From Persea americana (taxonomy: Eukaryota > Streptophyta > Magnoliopsida > Laurales > Lauraceae): 64,000 nucleotides of DNA. Positions within the stretch are counted from its first letter, which is position 1; the number at the start of each line of letters is the position of its first letter. The stretch covers positions 46,025,682 through 46,089,681 of the forward strand of contig CM056813.1 of the NCBI GenBank assembly GCA_029852735.1, written 5' to 3'. The notes beneath the pieces were generated by a model. It was not told the DNA's origin. It saw only the letters and a program-made list of their open reading frames with translations, and searched no databases. Below are positions 1 through 11,210 of this stretch, piece by piece. The position numbers and the translations under genes are program-made.

Positions 1-94
1 CAACTGCAAAAGCTCAGTCAAACAAAGACCCATTCAAATAGAAACTGCTCACTTGAAATAAGGAGTTTCTATGCCACCTATCAGCTGCTGCTCT
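1..94 (+). repeat. Inverted repeat, left arm
   Basis: This segment is the near-perfect reverse complement of 537-630, differing at only a few bases by eye. The arms are separated by about 440 bp that includes two copia primer-site motifs. The left arm begins at the window edge and may be longer. It probably represents two oppositely oriented copies of an LTR fragment rather than a transposon terminus. Confidence 0.8.
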
Positions 95-536
95 CTGATA
101 CCATTTTGAATTTCTTTAACTAGCCATTCCTATCAAAACCTCAAGTGTTAGTAGAGGCAGCGGAAATACTTTACAATATTTTCCCTTGGGTGGAGCTCAC
201 TCCTCAATACTCCCCCTAGGGTGGAATCCGGCCGGTGTACTTTTGGCGACACACATTTTTTTTTTTTTTTTTGCATCGACTCGTTCCTCTTGGGATTCTC
301 ACAACCAGTTGGCTCTGATACCAACTAAAAATAACAAATAATAATGAGTGATAGACATTTTAAAACATTAGAGAATGTGAAGAGAACACTACCAGACATT
401 CATTGTCATCAATTCAGTGAATTCTAGTTAATAGAACTTTGAGTATTTATAGAGTATTTCACTAGTATATCTACAAGGGAATTTATCCATGTGTAGCAAT
501 TTCCATTTTATGCTAACATTAACTGATAGGCGGCAA

Positions 537-630
537 AGAGCAGCAGCTGATAGGTGGCAGAGAAACTCCTTATTTCAAGTGAGCAGTTTCTATTTGAATG
601 GGTCTTTGTTTAACTGAGCTTCTGCAGTTG
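537..630 (-). repeat. Inverted repeat, right arm
   Basis: This is the partner of the arm at 1-94. It reads AGAGCAGCAGCTGATAGG into the arm and ends at CTGCAGTTG. The inner flank differs from the left arm immediately after the shared block, which fixes the junction at about 537. Confidence 0.8.
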
Positions 631-859
631 TTTCCTGAGGTGGGTTGTTGCACATTGGCCCATGACCTAACCTGGACCCATTACCTTTAACATGATGTTC
701 AGAGATAACATTGACTTACAGATTGCCTTCACCATGTGTAGCATCATTAAATCAAATGTGTTACTCTAAGGTTGTTTTATTAAATTAACTTTGTAACCCC
801 AATCATGGAGACCTTAAAGCTACACAATATTGTTCAATGATGCTCTCGGGCAATCCTAG

Positions 860-1260
860 CCTTAGGAATGACCTTTATAGTATTGTTATATTTTCATGGA
901 TCATCTTGTCCAACGTTTGTATTCATATGATCAGTTCATTTATACCTATGTACGGTTTATCTGTATTATGTCTTGCTTATCTATGATCGGTTCACATATT
1001 TTATGTTTCTTGTTTATGTATATTTTTTATTTTGTTTACGTTGTGTATCCTATTTATATTATAAGATCGCATGTGTATATGTATTCGTTATGTTAAGTTA
1101 AACTTGTTTTCAGAAAATGAGTTTGTTTTTATTAGAAATGTATTCAGTTTTATTGGTACGTTATTCCCGAGTCGGTACCACTTAGCTTTGGTCCTCTTGT
1201 AAGTTGTAACTATACGCGTTAATAGATGGATTGTACAACCTCATGTATGTTATGGGAGGG
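860..1260 (+). mobile_element. Possible decayed long-LTR fragment
   Basis: The stretch is T-rich and non-coding. Near 1173-1195 it carries GTCGGTACCACTTAGCTTTGG, close to the GTCGGCACCACTAAGCTT motif at about 6706 in element A, 18813 in element C and, inverted, about 8250 in element B. That suggests it is an older member of the same LTR family and the upstream part of the remnant at 2420-2725. The match is short, so the assignment is weak. Confidence 0.35.
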
Positions 1261-2419
1261 TACCATGTTGTTGTTGGCATACAAAAAAAGACGTTCCCAA
1301 CAGAACAAGAAGCATTCAAGATGAGCATAGAAGAGAATGTAATGGTTTACACTTCGATTTCCTTAAAATTGCAGGTCAAAGGACATTCTCCATGGTAAAA
1401 AAAAAAAAAAAAAAAGACTCCAAGAAGCTTCCAATGCAAAGGAAGATGAAGCAGTGGAAATCAACTCTATGTCCAGGAGATTCACACTGCCCAGACATGG
1501 ACCCCATTGACACTGTCCAGCCTATTTTCAAAGGTCAAGTCGAGGTGAATTCTCATCCAAAGTTAAGCAACACATATTCAAAGTGTTCTCCAAAGTTTTA
1601 AAGCAATCCAAGATCATATGGATGGGGCCAATTTCTTTCTCAATTGTAAAAGACCCAGCCTCTTTCTCAACAACTGGGGACCAACATCCATAGTTGGAGC
1701 TACCATTGCTATTTCCTCTTTAAACTCTACATAGGAAAAAAAGAGAAATGGTTATCATAAAAGACTTCATACACATGTTGTTTTGGCATCGGAGTTAAGG
1801 TCTTACCATAAGTCTCTATTACAATTATTGGATCTACTAAAGAACACAAATCAGAGACACATAAAGTATTATAAGAGGAAGAATGAAAAATCGGAAAAGT
1901 TTTACCTTCAAGTCTTCCTTCTCTGATAGCTTCTACATGGTAAAAATGAGAATGAGACAATAATTGTAAAATAGACCAACTCAATACGAGAAAATTGTTT
2001 GCAATTCTCAATCTCTAAGGCCGATGAAGCGAAGAAGATATCTCTGCTTTACGCTTCTTAGCTGATTTCTCCAATCGTGGCCTCACATCAGGCTTCTTAC
2101 GAGGAGTGGAGGAGCTCGAGTTTGGTTTGTTGCTCTTTCAACATCGAGACACTCCCTCCCTGGAGGCTTTTGGCTCAATCTTTCTTTTGTGTTAAAGCAC
2201 CTCGTATATGGCAAGTCTCCTCCGCACGAATGGCAGCTACCTTGGGGTCGGGCTACTCGTCCCTATCATTTGATATCTTCAGATTTTGATAGGTGTGACA
2301 AAAATCTCCACAAAAGGAATGACCAATTTGCCAAAAGTATTCTCCCTTATTATACGCCATGAAGTTGCTCTTATTAAAATACAAGAAGCCACCCCTAGGT
2401 ATTCAAGGTTTTCTTGGTT
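1261..2419. other. No gene recognised
   Basis: This interval has an A-tract near 1396-1416 and short open frames without any recognisable domain. A minus-strand lysine/serine-rich frame around 2000-2160 looks protein-like over about 40 residues (KKPDVRPRLEKSAKKRK) but has no identifiable family and no intact start. I cannot support a gene here. Confidence 0.4.
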
Positions 2420-2725
2420 CTTGGGAATGGGTTGTAGGAGGTGTAGGTATTGGTATAGCAGCAGATCTATTTGTATAATGTTTTGCCAAGTCTTTTTGGG
2501 TATGACTGTTTGTACTTTGGTATTGTAGGTATTGTTACCGACCCCATTGCCCCGAAGGCTGAGGTGTTCTATGGAACGTCATCTGCAGAAGACTACGGGT
2601 AGGGCACCGAAAGCTGAGGTGTAAGCCTTGCTGTAGCAGCTAATCTATTTGTAAACTGTATTGCCGAGACCTTTGGAATATGACCCTTTAAACTTTGGTG
2701 TTGTAGGTATTGTTACAGACCCCAT
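2420..2725 (+). mobile_element. Old long-LTR remnant (element I), left part
   Basis: The segment contains two tandem copies, about 185 bp apart, of a block found near the 3' end of the other long LTRs in this window. Each copy has a CTATTTGTA...TGCC...GACC...TATGAC stretch, a TTGTAG acceptor-like site, then a short open frame beginning GIVTDPI. The second copy is cut at 2725 by element A and resumes at 10889. Similarity to 37552-37400 (minus) and 19220-19345 identifies it as LTR rather than host gene sequence. Confidence 0.6.
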
Positions 2726-4104
2726 TGTCAGATCCCGACTCAGGTTTATTATATTTTATTATTATTTTTAACCATTATTAGTTTCAAAGCGGGATTAGAG
2801 GACGGTTAGCTTGAGCTTTTGGTTAGATTAGAATTTTTAATAGCCTTGGAAAATTTTGAGCGCGTTGAGTCAGGTTTGACCGGGTCCGGGGTGACCCGTG
2901 TGACGCGTGTACGAGTGGGAATTTGGCCTTGATTTTCTGAAAAATATTGATTTCCATTTTTTTGAATTTGTTATTCTAATCCTAACAATCTTCGTATTCA
3001 CTCCGTTTGCATTTGAACCTCAAAGATTGTGTTTTTCGAGAAAAAAGGCAAAACAGTCTTTTCACATCCGAACCTGTGCATAAATTTCGAAAATTGAAAA
3101 TCATGAGGAAAATATACTTTTTGAAAACTAGATTCTTCAACGATCATTTTCTCCTCTTCGTCGATTTCATCCGGGACCCATAGAAGGGAGTTTTAAGCAC
3201 TTGAAGTTTTAGGGGCCAGTGGGGCCCACAGCTCAACCCATTTATAAACCAAACACACGTTGGTTCTTCTTCTTCTTTCCTATTTTCTGCAACAACCAAA
3301 CCAGAGTGGTTTCTCTTCTTATTCACATTTCTCTCCTTTGCATGTCCCACTTACGGTTCTCCAAGTGGAGAACAAAGCACATCATTCTCTTCCCCATCTC
3401 CTAAGCTTCCTAAATATATTGTTTTTATGGAATTTCAATTGGGTTCTTCATCTTCTCCAAGCTTATCTTCTTGTTTGAACTACCTAGAGGTAAGCATTGG
3501 CTCCCTCCTTTCACCAATAGGTTTATTTGATTCCTTAGAAGTTCTCTTTCATGCATGCAAGGAGTCTTTAGGAGAGCTCCTTTGTTCTTCAAATTTTGTG
3601 GAGTTTTGAGCTATTTTCATGGGGTTTTTGATGTAGGGTTGAAGCCTTGCTTTGTAGGAGAATTTTGGAGTGTATTTGAGACCCATTGGGAGCTTGAGGC
3701 AAGTGAATAATTAGATTTGAAAATACATGGTAGGAAGAATCTACCTCTTTTCTTTTAAATCTTTGGTTTGCAAATTTCTAAATCCTGTAAAGGTTGTTGA
3801 TTGTGAATTTTTAGAATGGTTTTAAATGTTGACTTCATTGCAGGTGGTGTTTTCATTGTATGAAATTTCAGTTTTTGCCTTAGTTCCGAGAATGAGACTT
3901 TACATTGAGGAATTTTGTGTTTATTTTATGTAAATTTTGGATTTTTATTCCTTTCCTTGTCATGTGATGGGAATGAATGGTGATTTTTGGTTGAATGGAG
4001 ATTCTAGAATGGGAAATATATGTTGAAATGATGTGTGAAAGAGTTGAGTTGAAGGAGGAGAGATGGTACCAGAATTGTAGAAAAACTACACTGAACGAGA
4101 TAGT

Positions 4105-4400
4105 TTCTAAACTGTTCGCTCGAACGAACCTGAAGGTCGCTCGAGCGAGTAGGTCACTGACTGTAGAAAAACATTGCAGAAGCCCATCCGCTCGAGCGAA
4201 CTTTGTGTGAGCTCGAGCGAATGAGCTTCTGGAATGGCTCGCTTGAGCGAACATTCCTCCGCTCGAGCGAAATTGGTACTATCTGACGAAAATGGGAGAC
4301 AAAAGCTCGTCCGCTCGAGCAATCTTCTTGACGGCTAGAGCGAAAGAGGTTCTTGAAGGCTCCGCTCGAGCGAAAGAGGTTCTTGAAGGCTCCGCTTGAG
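4105..4400 (+). repeat. Palindromic-word island in element A
   Basis: About ten copies of a word close to CGCTCGAGCGAA are scattered over roughly 290 bp, each itself a near-perfect palindrome. They are separated by irregular spacers rather than in strict tandem. Two copies are followed by the same spacer (AAGAGGTTCTTGAAGGCTC), showing local duplication. The island starts about 1380 bp from the LTR start, matching the position of the island in B. Confidence 0.9.
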
Positions 4401-4632
4401 CAAACCTGGCCACTATTACAAGGGGTTGTTTCCTGCACACTTTTGCACTAGTTTGAAGTGCAGGTTTTCCCTGATGTCTCCTTGACATGAAGCGATGAAA
4501 ATCGTGAGTCAAATTCTTACACTTCGAAAATTAGAAGGAAAGGACGAGGAGGGTTAGATATTTGAATATCGGGGAGAGAGTCTCTCTTAGATCTCAATGC
4601 ACATTTTGTGTCCCAATTGTCAGAGATCTTCA

Positions 4633-6404
4633 TGTTAGTTTTATGGTCTCAATCCATTAAAATTGATGAAATAAATTGATTAATTTCTTTATTTATCAAT
4701 ATATTCATGCTTTTCTTTCATGAGATGAATGGTGTTTTATTACTCATTTACACATAACTAATACGAATGACATGATGGTTCATGAGATAAACTAGGAGTC
4801 CATAAGTATACTAGATGCAATACATGTGTATGGATGAGATCTACATACGGGAGACATGTATAGCAAATCTTATACTTAAATATCTTCACAACTAGTGATG
4901 AGACTGGACATCTCATCTGACAAGATTGCAGTACTTTGATTACTGTGAGATAGTGTGATTTGTCTCGATTATCAGAATGTAAGATTCTGGATTATAGTGC
5001 TGGTACATTGGATGTATTGAAGGACCATAAGAAGCACCTTATACACACTGTCTTTACTTTAAGGTCTGCTCTTATAATTCCCTAGCAATAGGCTCTCAAT
5101 CCTGAGACATTAATGAACTCAAGTTTCTATCTATTCATTTGATTTGAGTCACCAACGAATGAGGCCAATTGTAGGTCAACACCTCGGTGATTGGGTAAGG
5201 GGTAGTAGAGTTGTTGGAACATTCAATTGTGAAGATGGAATCTATCTTTAATATCCCCTTGTGCCAATTAATGAATTTATCATTGGTAAGTGCCCACCCA
5301 TTCCAATTAAGAGTTAATTAAATCGGTACCAAATGATCATTATAATTAATTGGGGTTCAAGGATAATAAGATATGGATCTAGTTTAGAAGACAGGTCCAA
5401 TTGATCCATGGATATTGATAGAGGGTCTACTTGTGGTAATAGGGAAGTTTATGGTCTTCTATGTAATTTATTTATAAGACTGGAGTTCAATTGCATTTAT
5501 ATAGTGGAGTTATTTGCAATTAACTGTGGGCCCGGATTGCACATGTGATGTAGGGTCGCGAGTCCTAGTTGGAGCCAGCTTTCTAAGGAATCCCTAGTGG
5601 TCCCCACGCTAGCCCAAGTTATTAGAAAGATACTAATTATAGTACAACTCTAAAAGGAAATAGAGAGTTACTATTTCTATTTGAAGTGAGACCTCTAATA
5701 GTGGTAATAGTAAGTTACTAATTATTAATGGAAATGAGACTTCTATTTTAATTAGAAAAGAGAAAGTTATTAATTATAATGGAAGTGAGAATTCTATTTA
5801 AATTAGAAAGAAGAGAGTTACTAATTGTTAGAGAAGTGAGACTTCTATTTCAATTATATAACAAAGAGAAGCTTGCTTTTAAGCAATAAATAGAGGAGAT
5901 TATAGGGATGGATGTCCCATGCATATCCCCACCTAGGGATTCACGCCCAAGCCTTGTTTGTGCAAGAGTTGCACATGCTCCTTCTCCTTTCTTCCCACTT
6001 CTAGTTCTCTTCTAGTTTCCTTAAGAGCTTTATCTTTGAGATCCCACTAATCTTCTTGAGAAAAGAGAATTTGATATGGGTCATAGCGTGGAAGATCAAA
6101 AAGTCTTGGAGATTCCTATTTGATACGTAAAAGAGTTTCATCATCAAAGAAAAACACAACTTCTCCATTAGAGCACAGCCGAGCTCCAAATGTATAATCT
6201 ACTTCCTTGCATGTTATAGATTTTTTATGGATGCTTGTTGGCTGCTGTTTTATCTTCTTGATAGGTTTATTTACTAATCATGATGGCTGAGATTGAGGAC
6301 ATGAATCTTGTATTTGGTTTCATGGCCTTATGGATATTTGATCCTTGAGTCAAGTGGGTCAAAAATTTTAAAAACCAATCCACGAGGCCCAGCCACTTCC
6401 AACA
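4633..6404 (+). mobile_element. Element D: solo LTR of 1772 bp nested in A
   Basis: It begins TGTTAGTTTTATGG and ends CCACTTCCAACA. CTTCA at 4628-4632 is repeated at 6405-6409. It contains an AATAAATAGAGG TATA-like box near 5886 and internal 55-60 bp repeats. No coding potential was seen, which fits a solo LTR. The TGTTRG/CYAACA termini are common in copia and some gypsy LTRs, so lineage is left open. It is absent from the homologous copy C, confirming a secondary insertion. Confidence 0.85.
5640..5875 (+). repeat. Degenerate tandem repeat in D
   Basis: Roughly four units of 55-60 bp carry the recurring phrases AGTTACTAATTATTA, AAGTGAGACTTCTATT and AATTAGAAA. The repeats lie just upstream of the TATA-like box of this LTR, the usual place for enhancer-type repeats. 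Confidence 0.7.
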
Positions 6405-6784
6405 CTTCAGTGACACCAAACTCTTTGTTCACAAAATGAAGTTGGAACCCTAAGTATGTAATGAGACATCCTAGGCAAGCCAGTCAACCGCATACATCAC
6501 ATCATTCCAAGCAATCAGATTTATATAATTTCTTATAAATTATTTTGAAATGGATTCGAGTGGTTTGCCACGTTTGAACACATTAGAAAGGCTACTCATC
6601 TTATTTGTTTCTGAAATTGTCCGATCGTTTTGATACAGAGTAGTCCTTTTATCGGTTTGAATTGTTTTTAGTGATTTGAATCATATTGGTTTGAATTTGA
6701 ATCGGCACCACTAAGCTTAGGTGGCTTTGTCGGACTGATCATCCAGCTTTGGATCTTAAATAAATTTTGCCAACTATAGTTTGG

Positions 6785-6935
6785 ATTCTGTCTGTTTGCT
6801 CCGGCCATGGCAATGGTTTCTGTTTGTTCCGGCCATCTCGAATGGCAATGGTTATCTGTCCGGCTATTTCATATGGCAACAGTTATTTGTCCGGCCATCT
6901 TGTATGACAACGATTTCTGTCTGTTTGCTCTTGTT
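6785..6935 (+). repeat. Short hairpin-forming repeats in element A
   Basis: About four diverged units are built on TCCGGCCAT...ATGGCAA, in which CGGCCAT pairs with ATGGC across a short loop. They are separated by TTCTGTTTG-like spacers. Element C has one related unit near 18984-19005. Comparable tandem hairpin units of different sequence occupy similar positions in E (27474-27540) and F (32138-32241). Confidence 0.6.
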
Positions 6936-7187
6936 ACATCGGTAATAGGAGAATATAACTAAATGTGGGTTGCCAATATTCGCTTATTTATCAGCCAGTT
7001 TGAAATGCTTTAAATATGATTTTTCCACATAAATTATCATTTTGACTCATTTTTATTTATGCTTTATTTAAATGCATTTTATTTATTTAAATATGACATC
7101 GGTAAACTTGTACATCTTATCTGTTTTATTCACCTGCCAGACCGTCGTGTCTGATCCTTTTATGTTTGGTGTCAGATAACGAACCCG

Positions 7188-7274
7188 CAGATGTTAAGGC
7201 GGAGCGCGCGGGTGAGGCAGTAGAACTGCCGGTGGAGCGCGAATGGCAGCCTAATGATGTCATGTAGACATCAT
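7188..7274 (+). other. Conserved LTR micro-ORF and hairpin (element A)
   Basis: After TTTGGTGTCAG (acceptor-like) an open frame runs about 26 codons and ends EREWQPNDVM-stop. The stop lies in a hairpin with 8-bp arms (7254-7261 and 7267-7274) and loop ATGTA. Element C has WQPGDVI-stop with the same hairpin (arms 19353-19359 and 19365-19371), and B has the hairpin inverted at 7737-7751. Whether it is translated or is a conserved RNA signal is unknown. Confidence 0.55.
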
Positions 7275-7310
7275 GTTGGGATTTGAGCTTCGATTTCATT
7301 ATGGGAAAAT

Positions 7311-10300
7311 TGTCGCGCCCCCAAACCCGGACCCTACAGCGGCCCGACCTCGGGGGGGGCGCGAACTTGGGATATAAGTAATAATTATATTCCTCCCAGG
7401 ATCCGCGTGAGTGAGGATGGCAATTCCACTCATTCTGAATATTTTGCGGAAGCTTACGTGGCGTTGCGACTCGGATTCCGTGGCTATCGGATTCCGCATC
7501 GCACCCAACCGTTAGTATACAGCTATTGTATCAAGAATCATATCAGACTGGAACAAACCATCACATTAAAATACAGAGCTGACGGTAACAGGATATTTCA
7601 TTCCCACATATGTTCAAGTTACAAGTATCAAAGTGCATTAATTACAAAACCCTGAGAACAGGCTAATAAAAGCCATACAAATAACAAGCTAGGTAAACAC
7701 TACCCCATATGTGACGTAACTCAGATGTCGAGCTAAATGTCTACATGACATAGTCGACGCTACAAATCTGCAACTCATGGCTCCACAGCCAACACGTGCA
7801 CTCAGCTCGGGGCAAAGAATCTGGACCTGAGTACCAAAAGAGTGGGTCAGACACGACGGTCTGGCAGGTGGGTGAATAGATAAACCAAGAAAGAAATCAA
7901 ACATATCATAGTTATAACGAAAACCGTCATAAAACAGGGTGCATAGTTCATTTGAAATACAAATGCAATATAAAGCATGCGGGGTATTCAAGGTACAGGA
8001 ACTGACTAGATGGCAACCACACTAAAGCCAAATCCTCTCTATCACTAGAGTGACGAGAGCACATTGCGTGCATTGGGCTCAATCACACGAAGTGACGAGA
8101 ACCAATATTATAAACAGATACATATACATATACATATAGCTAGGCAGGACCACGGTCGCGAACCGGGTAACGGGACAGTACGGGATCCAAGTTGCAACTG
8201 GCGGGAGCACAGGGGGAGACCCAAGTCAGTTGATCAGACTGACAAGGATGTCCAAGCTTAGTGGTGCCGACTCTTAGGTTACATGATAAATCCAATCGTA
8301 TACAAAACTATATCAATATAAAACATTCGGGCAGGCGGGATACGTTGCTCATAGGCACGTATTTCATATCACTATCTTTTCATGTATAAACGGGATTGGC
8401 AGGACATGTCAGGTGCATAAATCAGAGTTTGCAATAAAACCAGTGATATCGGGTAAGGGTACGTCTAATCTGAGCAAAACGATGAAAATGAATCCTTATA
8501 CAGCTACGGATTATATATTGGGGCTCCTATATTAAAACAACATGTATAAGGATCTTGTATGTCTATTATTACTCTCCGTATGGTACTCGAATGATTGAGG
8601 ACATACCAAGTTTCCTTATGCAAGTTGATAAATCCAAAAGTCCCAATACATTTCCGAGATGGTGTTCCTTTCTAAGTCAATCTCCTTATGTCATCCCCTG
8701 GGTCTTTCCAAGGTGGTAGGGCATCAGAACAACCCATCCAAACCTTTAAATCCCATAACTAAAAACAATGGGAAAGACTCAGGAATTCTGGGTAAACTCG
8801 GTCACCTGTCGGTCAGATGGCGGTTAGCCGCCGAGGTGATCGGCGGTTAGCCGCTGGATAACCGCGGGGCTGACCGCGGTTCCCCTGCTAAAATATATCA
8901 TTCTGTGTTTCTAACCGCGCATATCGGTCACCTGGCGGTCGCAGGGTTTTGGGGTGGCGGTTAGCCGCTAGCTGACCGCGGGGCTGACCGTGGTTCACCT
9001 GTCAAGACACAGCATTCTGTGTTTGTAACCGAATCTGGGTCGGCTAGCCGCCGGTCACCTGTCGGCTAGCCGCCAAGGTGACCGCCCGCTGACCGCCCAG
9101 CTGCGGAAACTCTGCATCAGGTGCAGATTTCAGCTCTTTTCTTCCCAAACCATTCCACTTCAACTTCACCCATTTCCTAACATGAAATGGGTCTATTCTC
9201 TTCCATTCCACATCTCATTCTTTTCTCCAAACACCATTCCATCAATGCATTAATTCTCTTTCCAAAACAAACCTCATTCAATGCAAGTGCAAATCTCATT
9301 CATGAAATCCATAAGTACAAATAAACAAGCTTTAACAAGATCAAAAGCATACATTTTCAAGAGACTGAACAAGACAGAAAGACTCATCAACATGCATATT
9401 TCGAAATCAATATAAACCATAGCAAGAATAGGTATTAAATCATCATAAGCAAGTAATAAAATCCACATTTCCTCATAAAACTTGTTAGCATTCAAAAACC
9501 ATCCATTCATCCACTTGCCTTGGTTTCCAAAGTAGCTAATCAATCTCTAATCACCTTCTCAAGCCACAAATCTCCAATCTATACAAAAACCCCAAAATAA
9601 ACCCATCTTAGAACCCTAAAATGGCAAACCAAAGAACAAAAAGAAGAGAGTTCCCAATAGAGAAGATGGAGACTCTCTAGAGCTAGGAAAACACAAGTCT
9701 AGGAGATTGAAAGGATTGCTTACTTGGAAGTGCTTCAAATGAAGAAAACTAGCTCAAGGAGAACCTCAATGTGGCCGGATTGCTCTTCTAATGGCATCCA
9801 TAGAGAGCTTGAGATGAGGAGAAGAAGGAGATGAGCACAAATCTCTCATTTTGGCAAGCTTGGAGGTGGGTCTTGTGAGAAAACAAGAAGAAGAAGAGGA
9901 AAGGGGAAAACCCTAGGCTGAGTTCCTCTCCTAACGCTGGGAACGAATGGGGAAGAAGAAGATGGGCTGGGCATTTGTAAAAGGGTGGGGGTGGGTCCCA
10001 CTATCACTAAAACTTGTCGGGATTAAAACATCTGTTTCTGGGCTCCGGATGCGATCGACGAAGAAGAGAAAAATGTTCCTCATAAAATCTATTTTTCAAA
10101 AAGTATAATTTTGGCATGGTTTTGAGGTCTCGAAATTTGGGTCCAGCTTTTGTGTAAAAAGGACTGTTTTACCCCTATCAATGGCAAAGTAGGGTTTAGA
10201 GGTCTCGGATGGAAGCGGAGCAAATACAAAAGTTGTCGGGAATAATAAAATACATTAAACGAAACAAATTACAGATTCCGGAATTATTGCACAAATCCCA

Positions 10301-10519
10301 AAGCTAATCAAAACATAATAAACGAACCCCCAAAATCACACAAACTCACAAGGGAAACCCCCAAAGGTTCCACTAAATCGAAAGAGTTCTCAAAATCATT
10401 CAAAGCTATAAAAAGCTATTCTAATCCAGATTTAACCAAATTCCACTAATCCCACTTTAGAAAACTAATCCAAAATTAAGAAAACACTAATCCCGGAAAT
10501 TAGGGGTCGGGTTCTCACA
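7311..10519 (-). mobile_element. Element B: long solo LTR, opposite orientation, nested in A
   Basis: On the minus strand it begins TGTGAGAACCCGACCCC and ends GGTTTGGGGGCGCGACA. AAAAT flanks both sides (7306-7310 and 10520-10524). At 3209 bp it aligns with A and C in reverse orientation. Shared features include the 'scattered pyrimidines then CTTCTTCGTCGAT' block (about 10050-10070 on the reverse strand), a palindromic-word island (8795-9110), GTGGTGCCGAC near 8250, CTGGCAGGTG near 7861, and GCTTCCGC on the reverse strand near 7450. No gag or pol domain is present. Confidence 0.85.
8795..9110 (-). repeat. Palindromic-word island in element B
   Basis: This GC-rich stretch is built from a small vocabulary: GGCGGTTAGCCGC, CGGTCACCTG, TGACCGCGG and GGCTAGCCGCC. 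They are scattered in both orientations with irregular spacers. The phrase CATTCTGTGTTT recurs twice between word clusters. It occupies the same relative position as the different-worded island of A. Element E uses nearly the same vocabulary. Confidence 0.9.
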
Positions 10520-10883
10520 AAAATGACATTGATTTTTGGGAACTTTGTTATTAGCCTCTGTTGGCTGTTTTGGGATGTAACTTTAATATACTTTCTTTTG
10601 ATCCTTACAACTTAAACTAACCATGGGATTATGTCATGAATATATTTCTCCTTTTGATGCGTAGCTTGCTCACTTATTATTATGTTTCAATGGATTGTAT
10701 ATTGCTACATGCTTCCGCATATGGATATATGTTGTGAAATAGTTGTGATGGAATTGTCAGAGAATTCTCACCGCAGAATCCTGTGAGAAAATAATTAGCG
10801 CGCGGGCGGAATTTTCTGACTCGTCGCCCCGTGTCCCCGGATTAAGGACTTGATTATCAGGTCCTCGGTCCGGGGGCGTGACA

Positions 10884-11210
10884 CCCATTTCCCCGAAGGC
10901 TGAGGTGTTCAAGGGAACATCATATGCGGAAGACTACCGGTTGTCCACTGGCGATCTAGTGAATCAGTTGGGGGATGGAGTGCGAGATCATAAGTAGTAG
11001 TTATTGATGTGTTGTTTCTAGATATGTACTAAAACACTTTGAAACATGTTGAACTTGTAGTCGTTGACTTCCACCTTATTATTTACCATATATGTTGACG
11101 ATACCATGTGATTGACATCGGTTATATTGTTTTCGGTGATTTTATATTGCATCGCTTCCACATTTAAATGTTCTTTTGTGGTTGGAAAAGTTTAAATTTG
11201 GGCCTCACTG
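10884..11210 (+). mobile_element. Old long-LTR remnant (element I), right part
   Basis: This resumes the copy broken by A: the joined frame reads GIVTDPISPKAEVF and stays open to a stop near 10998. About 150 bp further on, CATCGCTTCCACATTTAAATG parallels CATGCTTCCGCATATGG in A and GATGCTTCCGCATTAAATG in F. The end near TTTGGGCCTCACTGCA (about 11197-11212) may be a decayed version of the family terminus. Confidence 0.5.

Larger units (their letters stand above)
1..660 (-). mobile_element. Ty1/copia-like remnant with primer-site motifs
   Basis: No protein is visible here. Reading the minus strand, two TGGTATCAGAG motifs, the usual plant copia primer-binding site for initiator Met-tRNA, occur near 97-108 and 312-324. 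Each sits beside sequence that looks like an LTR or its edge. A T-tract lies at about 255-272. I could not find both LTR ends or a target-site duplication, so element limits are uncertain and the left part may run off the window. Confidence 0.35.
2726..10883 (+). mobile_element. Element A: long solo LTR (Tekay/Del-like), interrupted by D and B
   Basis: It begins TGTCAGATCCCGACTC and ends GGGGGCGTGACA. CCCAT at 2721-2725 is duplicated at 10884-10888. Removing nested D and B with their duplications leaves 3167 bp, close to C (2949 bp) and B (3209 bp), with which it aligns from end to end. Landmarks in order are a pyrimidine-rich block near 3140-3240, a palindromic-word island (4105-4400), AAGCTT landmark (about 6706), short hairpin repeats (about 6785-6935), an acceptor-like site with a micro-ORF (about 7188-7266), a hairpin (7254-7274) and GCTTCCGC (about 10711). 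There is no gag or pol, so it is read as a solo LTR. Assignment to Tekay/Del rests on the TGT...ACA ends and the length. Confidence 0.85.

Noticed and set aside
896..1096. 66-codon tyrosine-rich open frame
   Set aside because: Low-complexity T/A-rich translation with no domain, in probable LTR debris.
2390..2590. Host gene exons encoding a membrane-like protein (GIQGFLGSWEWVVGGVG and GIVTDPIAPK)
   Set aside because: The apparent intron would be only about 30 bp, and the second half matches the micro-ORF zone of the long LTRs at 19273 and 37552, so it is LTR sequence.
4105..4400. CRISPR-like or tandem satellite array
   Set aside because: The words are short palindromes at irregular spacing with no constant unit, so neither description fits.
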